The notes beneath the pieces were generated by a model, which saw only the letters and a list, made by a program, of their open reading frames with translations, was not told where the DNA came from and made no database searches. The translations under genes were made by a program, and so were the position numbers. This document shows, one piece after another, positions 11,989 to 22,944 of a stretch of 64,000 nucleotides of DNA. This DNA comes from Muraenolepis orangiensis (taxonomy: Eukaryota > Chordata > Actinopteri > Gadiformes > Muraenolepididae): contig CM051020.1 of the NCBI GenBank assembly GCA_027704905.1, positions 1,305,419-1,369,418 of the forward strand. Reading direction: 5' to 3'. The stretch's first letter is position 1. Every line of letters starts with the position of its first letter.

Positions 11989-12446
11989 TGTCACGGTTAC
12001 GGTGGTTGTCAGGGGGCGTGGCCAGGCCGCGTGCGCTAGATGCGCACACACACGCACCTGCCAACCATTACTGTGGCTAATTGCCAATGATCTCACCTGG
12101 GGGGGGCTATTCATACCACGGCGTCTGTTAGAGACGTCGCTCGTTCGTACTGTGTGTAACCTGTACGCTACCAGTCCCCAGGTGACATTCATCCCTGGTT
12201 CTGATCCCCCTGCTACGGACTATCAGAGAGATAGCCCGCTCGTCTGCTGTTCCAGCCCCTCGTCGTTCCCGGAGATCCATTCGTCTACTACCTGTCGGCT
12301 CGACGCACCTCGACTTCCCGGTTCCAGATCCCTCGTTTGTCCTGGAGATTATATACGATTGTGTTCTGTGCCGAATAAAACCCCTGTTCTCCCCTTTCTG
12401 GTCTCCGTCTGCGTTCTGGGTCCAACCTAACCACGCACTTGTGACA
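11989..12446 (+). mobile_element. Solo LTR (TGTCACGG...GTGACA family)
   Basis: Starts with TGTCACGGTTACGG and ends with TTGTGACA. It is flanked by the direct repeat GGTCA on both sides (11,984-11,988 and 12,447-12,451). An AATAAA signal lies at about 12,374. The same family occurs as a solo LTR at 30,524-31,034. No internal region is present between the target duplications, so this is the recombined remnant of a full element. Confidence 0.88.
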
Positions 12447-13599
12447 GGTCAAAGTGTAATGAATACTGTGTAAGGAACAACTTTTTTCATCACAAACAGA
12501 TTGTGGTTTTCTTGGATGCTTTGCTACTCCCTAGGCCACTGGCAGCTGTAAAAAGTGTGAGAAATCAAGATGATGTGTCTAAAGGAAATGATAGAGTAGA
12601 CAGGGCTGAAAAGCGGCAGCATTAGGACACGAAATGTATAGTACTAACGTGCACACTCCACTGGAAGTACCTTCTCTCTCCCTACAGGAGGTCCAACAAT
12701 AGGCGGATGCTAATGTGAAGAACCACTGGACAAAGGGTGGTTCTATCAAAAGGGAGGGGATGTGGGTTGGACCATTCCAAATCCTCATTACTCATGCGGC
12801 AGTGAAGATGGAGGGACGAGCCACGTGGGTTCATGAGTACCACAGCAAATGTTCACCATCACCAGCAGGAGACCACAGGCCTCTAAGCCAGAAAGAGAAG
12901 TAGCTGACAATACACTAGATGATGAATGTGGCTCTAACTATATACACGGTACATATACATATTGGAACTGTGCTAACCATTCTTATTGTAGGTCCTATCC
13001 TAGGGTGGGAGAGGCAAAACCTCCCTAGAACAGACGACCTGACTTACGAGAGCACGTCGCCCTAACACACATAACATATATTATCCTGATCCACACATAC
13101 GCCGCCAATATGTGGTGGAGATATGCTAATAATACAAGATCAACTGGTAAATTGAATTGTTATGTCTGTTCCATAATGCCAACGTCATCTCATGCACCCC
13201 AATCATGTCTAGGAAGATGACTCACTGTGTGGCCGAGTGTCTAATGATGATGGGGACAGCATTACCGAGTAATGATTTTGCAAAGTTTGACCCGACGATA
13301 TTGCTAAATAACATAGACTCCGACTGCACACATTTAACCATACATGTGGCCCCACAGGAGGCGCATCCTATTTCCCTCGTGACGGTAACAATAGATCCAG
13401 AGATGACCTTTGACATGTGTGTAGTAGCAGTGGGGTCGCCAACCGCTTGGAGATATGCACATGGATAAATGTATGAAGATATTTTCCTTTTGCACGTTTA
13501 AAGGCACGACTAAAACAATACAGATGGCGTCAAGCGAGTACGATACGTGCATGGCAATACCGATACCCCCAGGCAACAGCAATTCTCAGTGTGCGTTAA

Positions 13600-14135
13600 T
13601 GGTACCAGGCCCATGAGGAACCCGAGTCGTAGGGTTTGTGGTGGCTGTGTGGATCTAGGGTCTATCACAGTCTCCCAAACGACTGGTCTGGTCTTCCCAC
13701 CACACCGTCTTATTCGCTGCCTGGGACCTCATTGTTTCCACCTTTTATGTTCCGTGTGTTTAAATAGGCGGCGCCGGTTCATTATATATATACTGTTTCG
13801 TTGGTTGTTAGACTCGTACTTGTTTCACGGTTTGAGACTTGTACTACTTCATGTTACAGTTCTTACTCGTTCATGTTTCCATGTCATGCCACCGTCAGGT
13901 TTTTGGTAATTAGCTTTTGCTTTTGAGCTTCATGCGTTTCCATGTAAGTGATTTTTGTGTTACTGTATTTATCAGTAAAGACTCTTTATTTTGATACGTG
14001 TGTCATCGTGTCGTGCATTTGGGTTCACCTCCGAAATCCCCGTTCCTCATTCTCCCCGGGCAACCCGTGACAGCCATTGGTTGTGGGTTCACCTCCTAAG
14101 TCCCCGTTCCTCATTCCCCGCACCAACCCGTGACA
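13600..14135 (+). mobile_element. LTR-like fragment related (inverted) to 61.25-61.64 kb
   Basis: The stretch with 'tcaggtttttggtaattag', 'cttttgagctt', 'gatttttgtgtt' and 'cagtaaagactctttatt' matches the reverse complement of 61,300-61,420. The end contains two imperfect copies of a block with 'gggttcacctcc' and 'ccccgttcctcatt', each finishing in 'aacccgtgaca'. It may be the 3' LTR of the retroviral relic just upstream. Confidence 0.45.
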
Positions 14136-14136
14136 C

Positions 14137-14208
14137 TGTGGTGTCGTCTGCAAACTTGATCATCCTGTTGTTGCTGTGTGTGGCTGTACAGTCATGTGTG
14201 TACAGAGA
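14137..14208 (-). mobile_element. Rex1-like RT micro-fragment with FADD motif
   Basis: On the minus strand about 24 codons read YTHDCTATHSNN then IKFADDTTV, i.e. RT motif C of a CR1/Rex1-type LINE. The longer Rex1-like element at 53.9-56.6 kb lacks exactly this block. Confidence 0.7.

Positions 14209-14210
<2 letters not shown>

Positions 14211-14294
<84 letters not shown>
14211..14294. repeat. (GA)n microsatellite
   Basis: About 84 bp of GA dinucleotide directly beside the RT micro-fragment. Confidence 0.97.
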
Positions 14295-14295
<1 letters not shown>

Positions 14296-14827
14296 GTGGT
14301 TTGTGAAGGGGAGAAGGACACAAGAAAGATCTCTCTCTCCCAAAGTCAGCCCTGCGGACTAACTCTTTTTGTTAATGTACCTTATGTCGGTTTCCGTTCA
14401 TTCTAAACGTTCTAAACGTTCCGAATGTGTCTTTTGGTTGTAATGTTTTCTTGTAGTCTCTCTGTTTGCTTAGAGAGGATGACCTAAGTCTGCCTGCAGG
14501 TCACACGCACACATCAGAGTAAACAGCCTACACATCGGAGAGGGGGGGGGGTGATCGATCAGCTGTTCCAACTTCCAGCTCCAAATCGATCCAGCTTCAA
14601 GAGACCTGCACCAGGGAGTAAAAACAAAGGTAACTTTACTTTAATTGACTTCACATTCAGACAATGTATGTGCATACATTAATATACAGCATTCATTCAT
14701 TCATTCATTCAACCAAAGGGGGGTTTGTCATTTCAAATCCCCCTTTTGTTGTTGACCGAATTCCTGCTGTTAATTCAGAATTCCAAGGTTGTCTGAGTTA
14801 CTTTTGGATGGAAACTTTTGTCCTAAT
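14295..14827. other. Spacer up to the BEL insertion site
   Basis: Contains a G-run (14,542-14,551) and ATTC repeats (14,692-14,710). No gene recognised. Confidence 0.4.
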
Positions 14828-14832
14828 CTGAT

Positions 14833-15382
14833 TGTTGCAGCCATTTTGGTAAATCCTATAGTTTTCGTATGATTGTGATTTTTGTTTTGTTATGTCTCAA
14901 AGTATTAGTTTTATATTGGAATTTCTATTTTGAGTTATCTGGTCTTGTAGTAGTATCTGCACATTTCTTTCCTTTTCTGTCTTGCACGTTTGGCAATTGG
15001 TAATTTGGGTGTCAATTACGTAGATTGGCTGCGTTTGATTTGGATTGGCCACTCATCATTTGTATGTCGCGGGTGTTGCCTATTAGTGCCTATTAATGCC
15101 TGTTAGTAGGTGGGAATGGGGGTTTAGAAATGTCTGGGCTAGTGACGGTCGCGATACACTTTTTTGACCACTTCACTTCATTTTTACTTTCATGCTTTTT
15201 TGTGACAATTCATCTTGGAATACAGTAAGATTTTGGAACATTGCAATCATCATTCTTCAACTTGGAAATAAACATCACATACTTTTACTGGATTGTCGGA
15301 AGTGCGTAAAAATTCAGACCAGCTCACTAGGCCGACGGCCTGCAGAAGTAGAAAACTTGGAAACCTTAGAAAGGCCGTGACA
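14833..15382 (+). repeat. 5' LTR of BEL element 1
   Basis: About 550 bp, beginning TG and ending CA. It lacks a short insertion ('tctcaaaag') present in the 3' LTR near 21,800 and differs at two or three other positions. Transcription and polyadenylation signals should reside here; an AATAAA is visible at about 15,266-15,271. Confidence 0.92.
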
Positions 15383-15675
15383 TAAAGTCAAAAAAGTCGA
15401 ACGGATTTTGGACGCACACCTTTGGATTTCGTTTTGGAATTACGTGGATCAATGGACCTTTTCGTTTGGATTTTGGAAACCCGCAAGTTTGTGAGTACAG
15501 ATGAATTGTTTGATAGCCTAATGGCGACCCGACATATCGGGAGTATACTGAAGACTGGACTTTTGGATTATTGATTTAAGATATAAAACGCAGATAAAGC
15601 ATATTTTTGAGTTGGACAATTTAAGCTTTCTGAAGCCGTTATTATTTTGGATTGGATTTAGTTTGAGTTGTAAAG

Positions 15676-18600
15676 ATGTCAGGTACAGACGAAGATGTTG
15701 AAAAAGAGCGAGAACTTTATAAGTTAATTAAAACAAGAAGAGGCAAGTTGGGCGTTCTCACCAGGAAGCAAAATGAGATTGATAAATTAAAAGAGGCTGG
15801 GGAGCCCAAACAATTGATCAGTGAGCATATGAACGCTTTTAATAAATATCTCGAACAATTCATGGAACTGCAAGTGGCTGTGCAGAGTGCATTGGAAAAT
15901 GAGGAAGAACAGGAGTCGGACCACATTGACTGGTATGAGCCAAAGCTGATGCGAATGAAGGAGTTTATTGAGCAAATGGATAAATGGATGAAAAGCGATG
16001 TAGACGAGACAGGGGAGTTAAATGCATCCGTTCACCCGCACGACAGTGTTTCTCAGGTAGGCCATGATATCGCGGACGAGCGCGTCGATGGCGAGACCTC
16101 TGCTGGCTTAACCAAGGCGCTTAGTAGGGTATCGGTAGGCTCCAGCAGAAGAAGTTCTTCGTCGGCTTCATCCTCTAGAGTCTCCAGCGCGCACGTTCAG
16201 GCCGAAGTAGCGCGCGCTGCGTTGTTGGCCAAGGTACCGGCGCTGAAGGAACAGCATGCGCTCGAACGTGAGGAATTGGAATTAAAGGCAAGACAAGACG
16301 CGGAAGAACTGGAATTAAATGCAAGAAAAGAAGCAGAAAAGCTGCAATTAAAATCAAGAAAGGAAGCGCTCGCTTTAAAGACAGACTTGGCTGTTGCAAG
16401 CGCAAAAGTAAGCGTATTCACAGCAATGCAAGACCAGCAAGCCAGTGAACGCAGGTTTCGAGGTTCATCCTCCAGTAGCATGGTGAGTTGCAACACTGAA
16501 TTTCTTCCTCCTGTTATTAAAGCAAAATCCCCAAAACCACCATTAGAAAAGGCTACAAAAATGTCACCCATGAGTTTTAAACCATCTGCTATGTCGTTGC
16601 CCACTGGTGATTCAACCAAGCAAGCTACACAGGTGAAGGCAAAAAGGAAAAGTCCTGGGAAAAGTCCTGTCGAATTTGGTAATGATGCTTTTGCAGAGAT
16701 TATGGGCAAACATAACGAAGTAACTGAGATCCTTGTAAAGCAACAGAAAATGTCTTCTCTTCCGCCTGTGACCATCCCTGTTTTTGATGGTAACCCTTTG
16801 CATTTCCGATCGTTTATTAAAGCATTTGAACAAGGAATAGAGTCCAAAACAGACAATATGCAAGATCGACTGTACTACTTAGAGCAATTTACCACAGGTC
16901 AGCCGAAGAATCTGGTGCAAAGCTGCATGCACATGCAGCCACAAACTGCATATACTGAAGCAAAGAAACGGCTTGAATTGAACTTTGGAAACAGAGTAAG
17001 AATAACATCTGCATTCGTTGACAAGGCACTGAATTGGTCCATTATCAAACCAGATGACGCTTATGCATTAAGAGCTTATGCACTGTTTTTAAGAAGTTGT
17101 TTTAACACAATGAACGAAGCTGGTTTTGTTGATGAGCTGGAAAATGCTACGAATATGAAAGTTCTTGTGTCTAAGCTGCCTTTCAGATTGCGGGATAGAT
17201 GGCGAGGGGCAGTCGTCAACATCGATGAAAAGCGTGACCGAAGGCCAACACTCCGAGACCTCCTGGAGTTTTTGGAGAAGCAAGTAAAAGCTGCTTTGGA
17301 TCCCGTCTACGGAGAGGCTCAGAACACAAAGGAAAGGGTAACTGCTAAAACCACAACACCAGTTTACAAACCCAAAGCCAACTTTGCTACTTCTGTTGTT
17401 CCTGCCTCAGAACAGACCAATGGTAAGCTCCTGTCTAGTCGTAACCAGTCAAGACCTGAAAAAGGAAATGCAGTTCAAAACGATTGTCTTTTCTGTGACA
17501 AAAAACATTCAATTGATCGGTGTGATTCATTCAAACAGAGACCTAACAAGGAAAAGGTGGAGTTTATCAAGAGCAAGGGTTTGTGTTTTGGTTGCCTAGT
17601 GAAAGGACACATGAGTAAGAGCTGTCCCAAACGTTTGTCATGCCAAACATGTCTAAAGAACCATCCAACTGTTCTTCACATAGAAACCCCACAAGCCACC
17701 TCAAAGCCAGATGAATGTCTCCAGAATGCTTTAGTCTCCTTAGATGCTGGAAAAGACGCTGGATGTCACAATGGGGCCGGAGCGAGAGAATGTGCGCTGT
17801 CTGTTGTTCCTGTGAAGGTGAAGTTGGACAAGGGAACCAAAATCATTCAAACCTACGCCTTCCTCGACCCGGGCAGCACGGCAACCTTCTGCACAGAAGC
17901 ACTGATGACCCAGCTACATGGAAAAGGAAAAAAGGTGGAAATCATGCTCAAAACCATGGGTCAAGAAAAGCCAGTAAGTTGCTTTAAAATTTCTGGATTA
18001 GAAGTAGCTGCCATCCATGATGACACTTACCTTAAACTGCCCGATGTTTATACTCAAAAATCAGTCCCAGTCACCCAAGAAAACATTCCTAAAGAGGAAC
18101 AGATAAGAAACTGGCCCTACTTGAAGGATGTTGAGCTAACGCCAATTAATGCAGGCATTGGGCTTCTTATTGGTGTTAATTGTCCAAAAGCATTGGAACC
18201 GTGGAAAATTGTTAACAGTGAGGGTAATGGGCCTTATGCTGTGCAAACTCGACTTGGGTGGGTCATTAATGGTCCACTCAATCATACCTTAGATGGTGCT
18301 GGGATTGGGGTTGCGTCTGTTCTTGTGAACCGCATCTCTATTAGTGAGTTAGAAGAAATGTTCGTCAGGCAGTATAATCAGGATTTTGTGGAGCACAACT
18401 GTGGAGAAGAAACTGAAAAGTCTGTGGAGGATAAACAGTTTGTGGATATAATGTCAAACTCTGCTGTGCTAAAGGATGGCCATTACCACTTAGAATTGCC
18501 GTTTCGTAATCCTGAGGTCAGTATGCCCAATAACAAGCAGGTGGCTCAGCAGAGGGCGCAATATCTGCTAAAAAGATTCAACAAAGACCCATCATTCTTT

Positions 18601-19347
18601 GAAGATTACAGAGAATTCATGAGAAATGTCAGTGCCGAAAACCATTCGGAAGTGATCCCGCATGACCAGCTGAAACATGAGGAAGGAAAAGTGTGGTATG
18701 TACCGCATCATGGTGTCTACCACCCACAAAATAAAACATTGCGTGTTGTGTTTGATTGTGCCTCAACCTATGCTGGAACTTCACTGAACAAAGAGCTTTT
18801 GCAAGGGCCAGACTTGACGAACACATTGCTAGGCGTTCTCATCCGCTTTCGCCAAGGGCCAATTGTAATGATGACTGATATCAAAGGTATGTTCCATCAA
18901 GTGAGAGTGGCTGAGGAGCATGTGAACTACCTGCGGTTCCTCTGGTGGCCTGATGGCGACCTCACCAAAGATCTTGCCGAGCACAGAATGTTGGTCCACA
19001 TCTTTGGAGCAGTGTCCTCTCCCAGCTGTGCCACATATGCTCTGTTAAAAACTGCTGACGACAACCAAGGTCTGTATCCAGATGAAGTCATAAATACAAT
19101 CAGGAATAATTTCTATGTCGATGACTGTCTTAAATCTGTGAGTTCTGTACAGCAGGCCATCTCTCTTTACCAGCAACTTACAGAGGTGTGTGCCAGAGGT
19201 GGATTCAGGCTCAACAAGTGGGTCTGCAATGAGCGCACCGTTCTTTCCCAGATCCCGCAGGAAAACCGTGCCAAAGGGATAAAGACCCTGGACCTCAGCC
19301 GTGACCAGCTTCCCTTGGAAAGAGTCTGCCGTAAGTTCCATTTATGA
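15676..19347 (+). CDS. BEL/Pao gag-protease-RT polyprotein, truncated
   Basis: This is an open frame of 1,223 codons. Residues about 180-245 form an Ala/Glu/Lys-rich coiled coil. A gag-like core follows (IPVFDGNPLHFRSF at about 363), then two zinc knuckles (CLFCDKKHSIDRC at about 602 and CFGCLVKGHMSKSC at about 640). The aspartic-protease motif FLDPGS lies near 729. The RT palm has TDIKGMFHQ near 1066 and the catalytic YVDD near 1146. The frame is uninterrupted until LPLERV near its end, where a deletion joins it out of frame to SSIYDPLGF. The missing piece is the segment between RT palm and RNase H (about 35-40 residues, judging from element 2). Without it the polyprotein ends prematurely. 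Confidence 0.92.
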   Translation: MSGTDEDVEKERELYKLIKTRRGKLGVLTRKQNEIDKLKEAGEPKQLISEHMNAFNKYLEQFMELQVAVQSALENEEEQESDHIDWYEPKLMRMKEFIEQMDKWMKSDVDETGELNASVHPHDSVSQVGHDIADERVDGETSAGLTKALSRVSVGSSRRSSSSASSSRVSSAHVQAEVARAALLAKVPALKEQHALEREELELKARQDAEELELNARKEAEKLQLKSRKEALALKTDLAVASAKVSVFTAMQDQQASERRFRGSSSSSMVSCNTEFLPPVIKAKSPKPPLEKATKMSPMSFKPSAMSLPTGDSTKQATQVKAKRKSPGKSPVEFGNDAFAEIMGKHNEVTEILVKQQKMSSLPPVTIPVFDGNPLHFRSFIKAFEQGIESKTDNMQDRLYYLEQFTTGQPKNLVQSCMHMQPQTAYTEAKKRLELNFGNRVRITSAFVDKALNWSIIKPDDAYALRAYALFLRSCFNTMNEAGFVDELENATNMKVLVSKLPFRLRDRWRGAVVNIDEKRDRRPTLRDLLEFLEKQVKAALDPVYGEAQNTKERVTAKTTTPVYKPKANFATSVVPASEQTNGKLLSSRNQSRPEKGNAVQNDCLFCDKKHSIDRCDSFKQRPNKEKVEFIKSKGLCFGCLVKGHMSKSCPKRLSCQTCLKNHPTVLHIETPQATSKPDECLQNALVSLDAGKDAGCHNGAGARECALSVVPVKVKLDKGTKIIQTYAFLDPGSTATFCTEALMTQLHGKGKKVEIMLKTMGQEKPVSCFKISGLEVAAIHDDTYLKLPDVYTQKSVPVTQENIPKEEQIRNWPYLKDVELTPINAGIGLLIGVNCPKALEPWKIVNSEGNGPYAVQTRLGWVINGPLNHTLDGAGIGVASVLVNRISISELEEMFVRQYNQDFVEHNCGEETEKSVEDKQFVDIMSNSAVLKDGHYHLELPFRNPEVSMPNNKQVAQQRAQYLLKRFNKDPSFFEDYREFMRNVSAENHSEVIPHDQLKHEEGKVWYVPHHGVYHPQNKTLRVVFDCASTYAGTSLNKELLQGPDLTNTLLGVLIRFRQGPIVMMTDIKGMFHQVRVAEEHVNYLRFLWWPDGDLTKDLAEHRMLVHIFGAVSSPSCATYALLKTADDNQGLYPDEVINTIRNNFYVDDCLKSVSSVQQAISLYQQLTEVCARGGFRLNKWVCNERTVLSQIPQENRAKGIKTLDLSRDQLPLERVCRKFHL

Positions 19348-21127
19348 CCCCTTGGGGTTTCTGGCTACAGTCATTCTTACTGCAAAGCAAATTCTACAAT
19401 GTCTGTGTAAGATGAAGTTTGGCTGGGATGAAGCAGTACCAGTGGAGATGGCACAAGAATGGAAAAGATGGATGGATGACTTGGTTCTGCTTGACACATT
19501 TAGCGTAAGTAGATGCTTCACACCCAAAGGCTTTGGAGAGGTAACAGAAGCTCAGTTACATCACTTTTGTGATGCAAGTGAAGTTGGTTTTGGTGCTGTG
19601 TCGTATCTTAGGCTGTCTAACAGCAGGCAAGAAGTGAGTGTAGCATTTGTTCTTGGGAAAGCAAGAGTAGCACCCCTTAAACAAGTAACCATACCACGCT
19701 TGGAACTTGCAGCTGCTGTTGTAGCTGCTCGTATAGACAAGATGCTCTCAGCTCAACTGGAGCTCAGCCTAAGCCAGTCAGTCTTTTGGTCAGATAGCAC
19801 AACTGTCCTAAAGTACATCGCCAACACAACTTCACGGTTCAAAACCTATGTAGCTAATCGGGTGTCAACCATTAGGGCTTTGTCAGAAGTCACACAGTGG
19901 AGATACATCAGCTCCAAGCTGAACCCTGCAGATGTAGCCTCTCGGGGCATGAAAGTAGGCCCTTTCCTCAACTCAACCTGGATCAGCGGACCGGAGTTTC
20001 TGACAAAAGCTCAGTGTCAGTGGCCTGCAACCATGAATGAAACATCTGTCCCCCTGGAGGATGACCCTGAGGTGAGAGAAGAGCGTAAGTCTTGTGCGGC
20101 CGTGTTGGAGCAGGAAATGTGTCCCACCAACAAGCTATTGACTTATTACTCTAGTTGGACAAAACTCAAAAGAGCTGTGGCATGGTTTTTAAAGCTTAAA
20201 GAAAAGCTCCAGCAGCAAGTAAAAGAGAAAAAACAAAAGTGCACAACAAATGGTAATGTTTGTGCTAAGCATGAAAAACAATTGAACTCACAGCTGTCAG
20301 CTGATGACTTGGCTTTGGCCGAGGAGGCCATAATATGCTTTGTACAGAAGTTGCATATTGCATTGTATTCTAGTGTTGTGAAGAAGTCAAGCCGTCTGTA
20401 CAAGCTCGATCCAGTTGTCAACGATGGCGTTTTGAGAGTAGGTGGTAGGCTAAGCAAGGCAGCCTTGCCTGAAGAAGCAAAGCACCCTGCAATTCTGCCG
20501 AAAAACAGTCACGTCTCAAAGCTCATTCTACAGTACGTACACGAAAAGATTGGCCATAGGGGAAGGAATCACATGCTGTCTACGCTGCGCCGTCAGTACT
20601 GGATCCCTCAAGCCAACTCGGCAGCTAGAAAAATCATCAGGGAGTGCATGACGTGCCAGCGACAGCGACAAAAGCCAGGTATGCAAAAAATGGCTGATCT
20701 TCCTGTTGACAGAATTGCAGCTGATCACCCTCCATTTACACATGTAGGTGTAGACTACTTTGGGCCATTAGAAGTAAAGAGGGGCAGAAGCCTTGCCAAA
20801 AGATACGGTGTCCTATTTACATGTCTAACCTGTCGAGCAGTCCACCTGGAGGTTGCGTTTTCCCTTGATACAGATTCCTGTATAAATGCCATCAGAAGGT
20901 TCATCTGCCGCAGAGGACAAGTTAAGGAGATCCGCTCCGACAATGGGACCAACTTCGTAAGCTCCAACCCTAAAGGTCAAGCCCATCCTACCACCTGGAT
21001 TGTTCCGGAAAGAGGACCTCTACATCCGGAGACGTTGGCGGCAAGTCCAATACATTGCGGACTTGTTTTGGAGAAGGTGGGTGAAGGAGTACTTGCCCAC
21101 GCTGCAAGAGCGGCACAAATGGAATAG
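19301..21127 (+). CDS. BEL/Pao RNase H-integrase region, truncated
   Basis: 608 open codons in a different frame from the upstream polyprotein. SIYDPLGFLATVIL marks the connection region. RNase H follows (HHFCDASEVGFGAVSY at about 85, later VFWSDSTTVLKYI). The integrase has its zinc-binding part (CMTCQRQRQK at about 450), the first catalytic aspartate in GVDYFGP and the second in SDNGTNF. Directly after SDNGTNFVSS the sequence jumps to the C-terminal domain, so the third acidic residue (the E of the DDE triad) is deleted. The last about 55 codons are read out of frame. A defective integrase is the clear inference. Confidence 0.88.
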   Translation: MTSFPWKESAVSSIYDPLGFLATVILTAKQILQCLCKMKFGWDEAVPVEMAQEWKRWMDDLVLLDTFSVSRCFTPKGFGEVTEAQLHHFCDASEVGFGAVSYLRLSNSRQEVSVAFVLGKARVAPLKQVTIPRLELAAAVVAARIDKMLSAQLELSLSQSVFWSDSTTVLKYIANTTSRFKTYVANRVSTIRALSEVTQWRYISSKLNPADVASRGMKVGPFLNSTWISGPEFLTKAQCQWPATMNETSVPLEDDPEVREERKSCAAVLEQEMCPTNKLLTYYSSWTKLKRAVAWFLKLKEKLQQQVKEKKQKCTTNGNVCAKHEKQLNSQLSADDLALAEEAIICFVQKLHIALYSSVVKKSSRLYKLDPVVNDGVLRVGGRLSKAALPEEAKHPAILPKNSHVSKLILQYVHEKIGHRGRNHMLSTLRRQYWIPQANSAARKIIRECMTCQRQRQKPGMQKMADLPVDRIAADHPPFTHVGVDYFGPLEVKRGRSLAKRYGVLFTCLTCRAVHLEVAFSLDTDSCINAIRRFICRRGQVKEIRSDNGTNFVSSNPKGQAHPTTWIVPERGPLHPETLAASPIHCGLVLEKVGEGVLAHAARAAQME

Positions 21128-21326
21128 GACTCGCAGGAACTTCGCTGTTGGAGATGTGGTCCTCGTTGTTGATGAATCGGCGCCGAGAAGTTCTTGGCCC
21201 ATTGGACGCATCATTGAGGCAATGGCAGACTCACAAGGGTTCGTTCGGCGGGTACGTGTGAAGACGCAAACAAATAACTTGGAGAAGCCCATCAACAAAA
21301 TCTGCCTTCTGATGGAGGTAATGTAA
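21000..21326 (+). CDS. BEL/Pao C-terminal domain (DUF5641-like)
   Basis: In the correct frame this contains FRKEDLYIRRRWRQVQYIA, then LFWRRWVKEYLPTLQ and NFAVGDVVLVVDES, the small domain that follows the integrase core in BEL/Pao polyproteins. It is joined out of frame to the preceding segment because of the integrase deletion. Confidence 0.85.
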   Translation: MFRKEDLYIRRRWRQVQYIADLFWRRWVKEYLPTLQERHKWNRTRRNFAVGDVVLVVDESAPRSSWPIGRIIEAMADSQGFVRRVRVKTQTNNLEKPINKICLLMEVM

Positions 21327-21742
21327 AGACAGCAGTGAGCGGTTACCTTGAACTGAGTCATATGCTTGACTCTGCATGTACACTGATACTCACTTACTGA
21401 TATGCTCTACACCTCATTATGCAACATACATCTTTTTGAACACAAGCATACACGCCATATTACATTAGTATAACTTTGAACTATGAACTTTCGCACCTTT
21501 TTTGAAGCCCTTTTTTGGGGATTTTTTCCTGAAGACACCATGGACTATTTTTCAAAAAAAAAAAAAAAATTTGATTTTGATATGTGTATTGATTGAAAGT
21601 ATGCAACAGTTTATCGTCATGCAATTAGTAATGCTTTGAATGAATTGATTTAAAAGATTTGATCTCGCATAAAGAGTTTTGTATTGGTATGGCTGCTAAT
21701 GTATCATTTAATTGCTTGATAATCAAGAATTAGGGGCCGGAA

Positions 21743-22298
21743 TGTTGCAGCCATTTTGGTAAATCCTATAGTTTTCGTATGATTGTGATTTTTGTTTTGT
21801 TCTCAAAAGTCTCAAAGTATTAGTTTTATATTGGAATTTCTATTTTGAGTTATCTGGTCTTGTAGTAGTATCTGCACATTTCTTTCCTTTTCTGTCTTGC
21901 ACGTTTGGCAATTGGTAATTTGGGTGTCAATTACGTAGATTGGCTGCGTTTGATTTGGATTGGCCACTCATCATTTGTATGTCGCGGGTGTTGCCTATTA
22001 GTGCCTATTAATGCCTGTTAGTAGGTGGGAATGGGGGTTTAGAAATGTCTGGGCTAGTGACGATCGCGATACACTTTTTTGACCACTTCACTTCATTTTT
22101 ACTTTCATGCTTTTTTGTGACAATTCATCTTGGAATACAGTAAGATTTTGGAACATTGCAATCATCATTCTTCAACTTGGAAATAAACATCACTTTACTT
22201 TTACTGGATTGTCGGAAGTGCGTAAAAATTCAGACCAGCTCACTAGGCCGACGGCCTGCAGAAGTAGAAAACTTGGAAACCTTAGAAAGGCCGTGACA
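21743..22298 (+). repeat. 3' LTR of BEL element 1
   Basis: About 556 bp, colinear with the 5' LTR. It begins TGTTGCAG just after a purine-rich stretch (GGGGCCGGAA) likely to be the polypurine tract, and ends GTGACA. Confidence 0.92.
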
Positions 22299-22367
22299 CT
22301 GATCTTTCTGATTTCCTCTTAATGCCAACAGGGAATGAAACCCCCCTCTGTGCTCTGGAGTTATGTG

Positions 22368-22578
22368 ACCTACTTCTCCTGTAATTAAACCTATAAGTAA
22401 CCTACTTCTCCTGTTATTAAACCTATAATTAACCTACTTCTTCTGTAATTAAACCTATAAGTAACCTACTTCTTCTGTTATTAAACCTATGAGTAACCTA
22501 CTTCTTCTGTTATTAAACCTATAAGTAACCTACTTCTTCTGTTATTAAACCTATGAGTAACCTACTTATTCTGTAATT
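22368..22578. repeat. 32-bp minisatellite, about 6.5 units
   Basis: Tandem 32-bp units with 'cctacttcttctgt' and 'attaaacctat'. Alternate bases (cttctcc/cttcttc, ataag/atgag) show two unit subtypes. Confidence 0.92.
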
Positions 22579-22944
22579 AAAGCCAGTGGAGACCATGAGT
22601 AAAGCCCTGCTTTTACTTGAAATTGTGTCTTTTCTTATATAGATATAGATAGATAGATGTAGATATATAGCTATGTATAGACGCATGGCCAAACCAGTGT
22701 TGTCCTCCTCAGTAGGTGGATGGAGACAGGACACACAGCATGGGGGACAGCAAACCACCACCGGCAGCAGGAAATGGTCGACATGGCAGAAACATGCTAT
22801 GAATCAAAGGTACTTATCTTTAATATGTTTGGGAGGGTTGGGGCGTGTAAATATCACCATAGCACCATACACGCACACTTATGTTCACCATCACATATCC
22901 TACCAACCCCTACCCCTCCTACACCCTTGCATCCTTGCCTCCAG

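Larger units (their letters stand above)
10020..13490 (+). mobile_element. Decayed endogenous retrovirus-like internal region
   Basis: Three retroviral relics lie in gag-pol-env order on the plus strand. At about 10,255-10,390 a zinc-knuckle-like stretch reads CYNRNKDRHFARDC, with the second cysteine replaced. At 12,718-12,900 there is the C-terminal part of a retroviral integrase/pol protein (WVGPFQ, TAVKMEGRATWVHEYH). At about 13,145-13,480 there is an env-like segment with a CYVC motif and DPEMTFD. Stops and frame changes are frequent and most of pol is missing. A solo LTR is nested inside at 11,989-12,446. The element cannot produce proteins as it stands. Confidence 0.5.
14833..22298 (+). 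mobile_element. BEL/Pao LTR retrotransposon 1, defective but young
   Basis: The element runs from TGTTGCAG to GTGACA at each LTR and is flanked by the 5-bp direct repeat CTGAT (14,828-14,832 and 22,299-22,303), the target-duplication length usual for BEL/Pao. Between the LTRs lie gag, protease, RT, RNase H, integrase and the C-terminal domain in that order. The LTRs differ by only a handful of changes, so the insertion is recent. Two internal deletions, one after the RT palm and one inside the integrase core, make it unable to move by itself. It sits about 400 bp upstream of the STEAP1-like exon 1. Confidence 0.93.
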
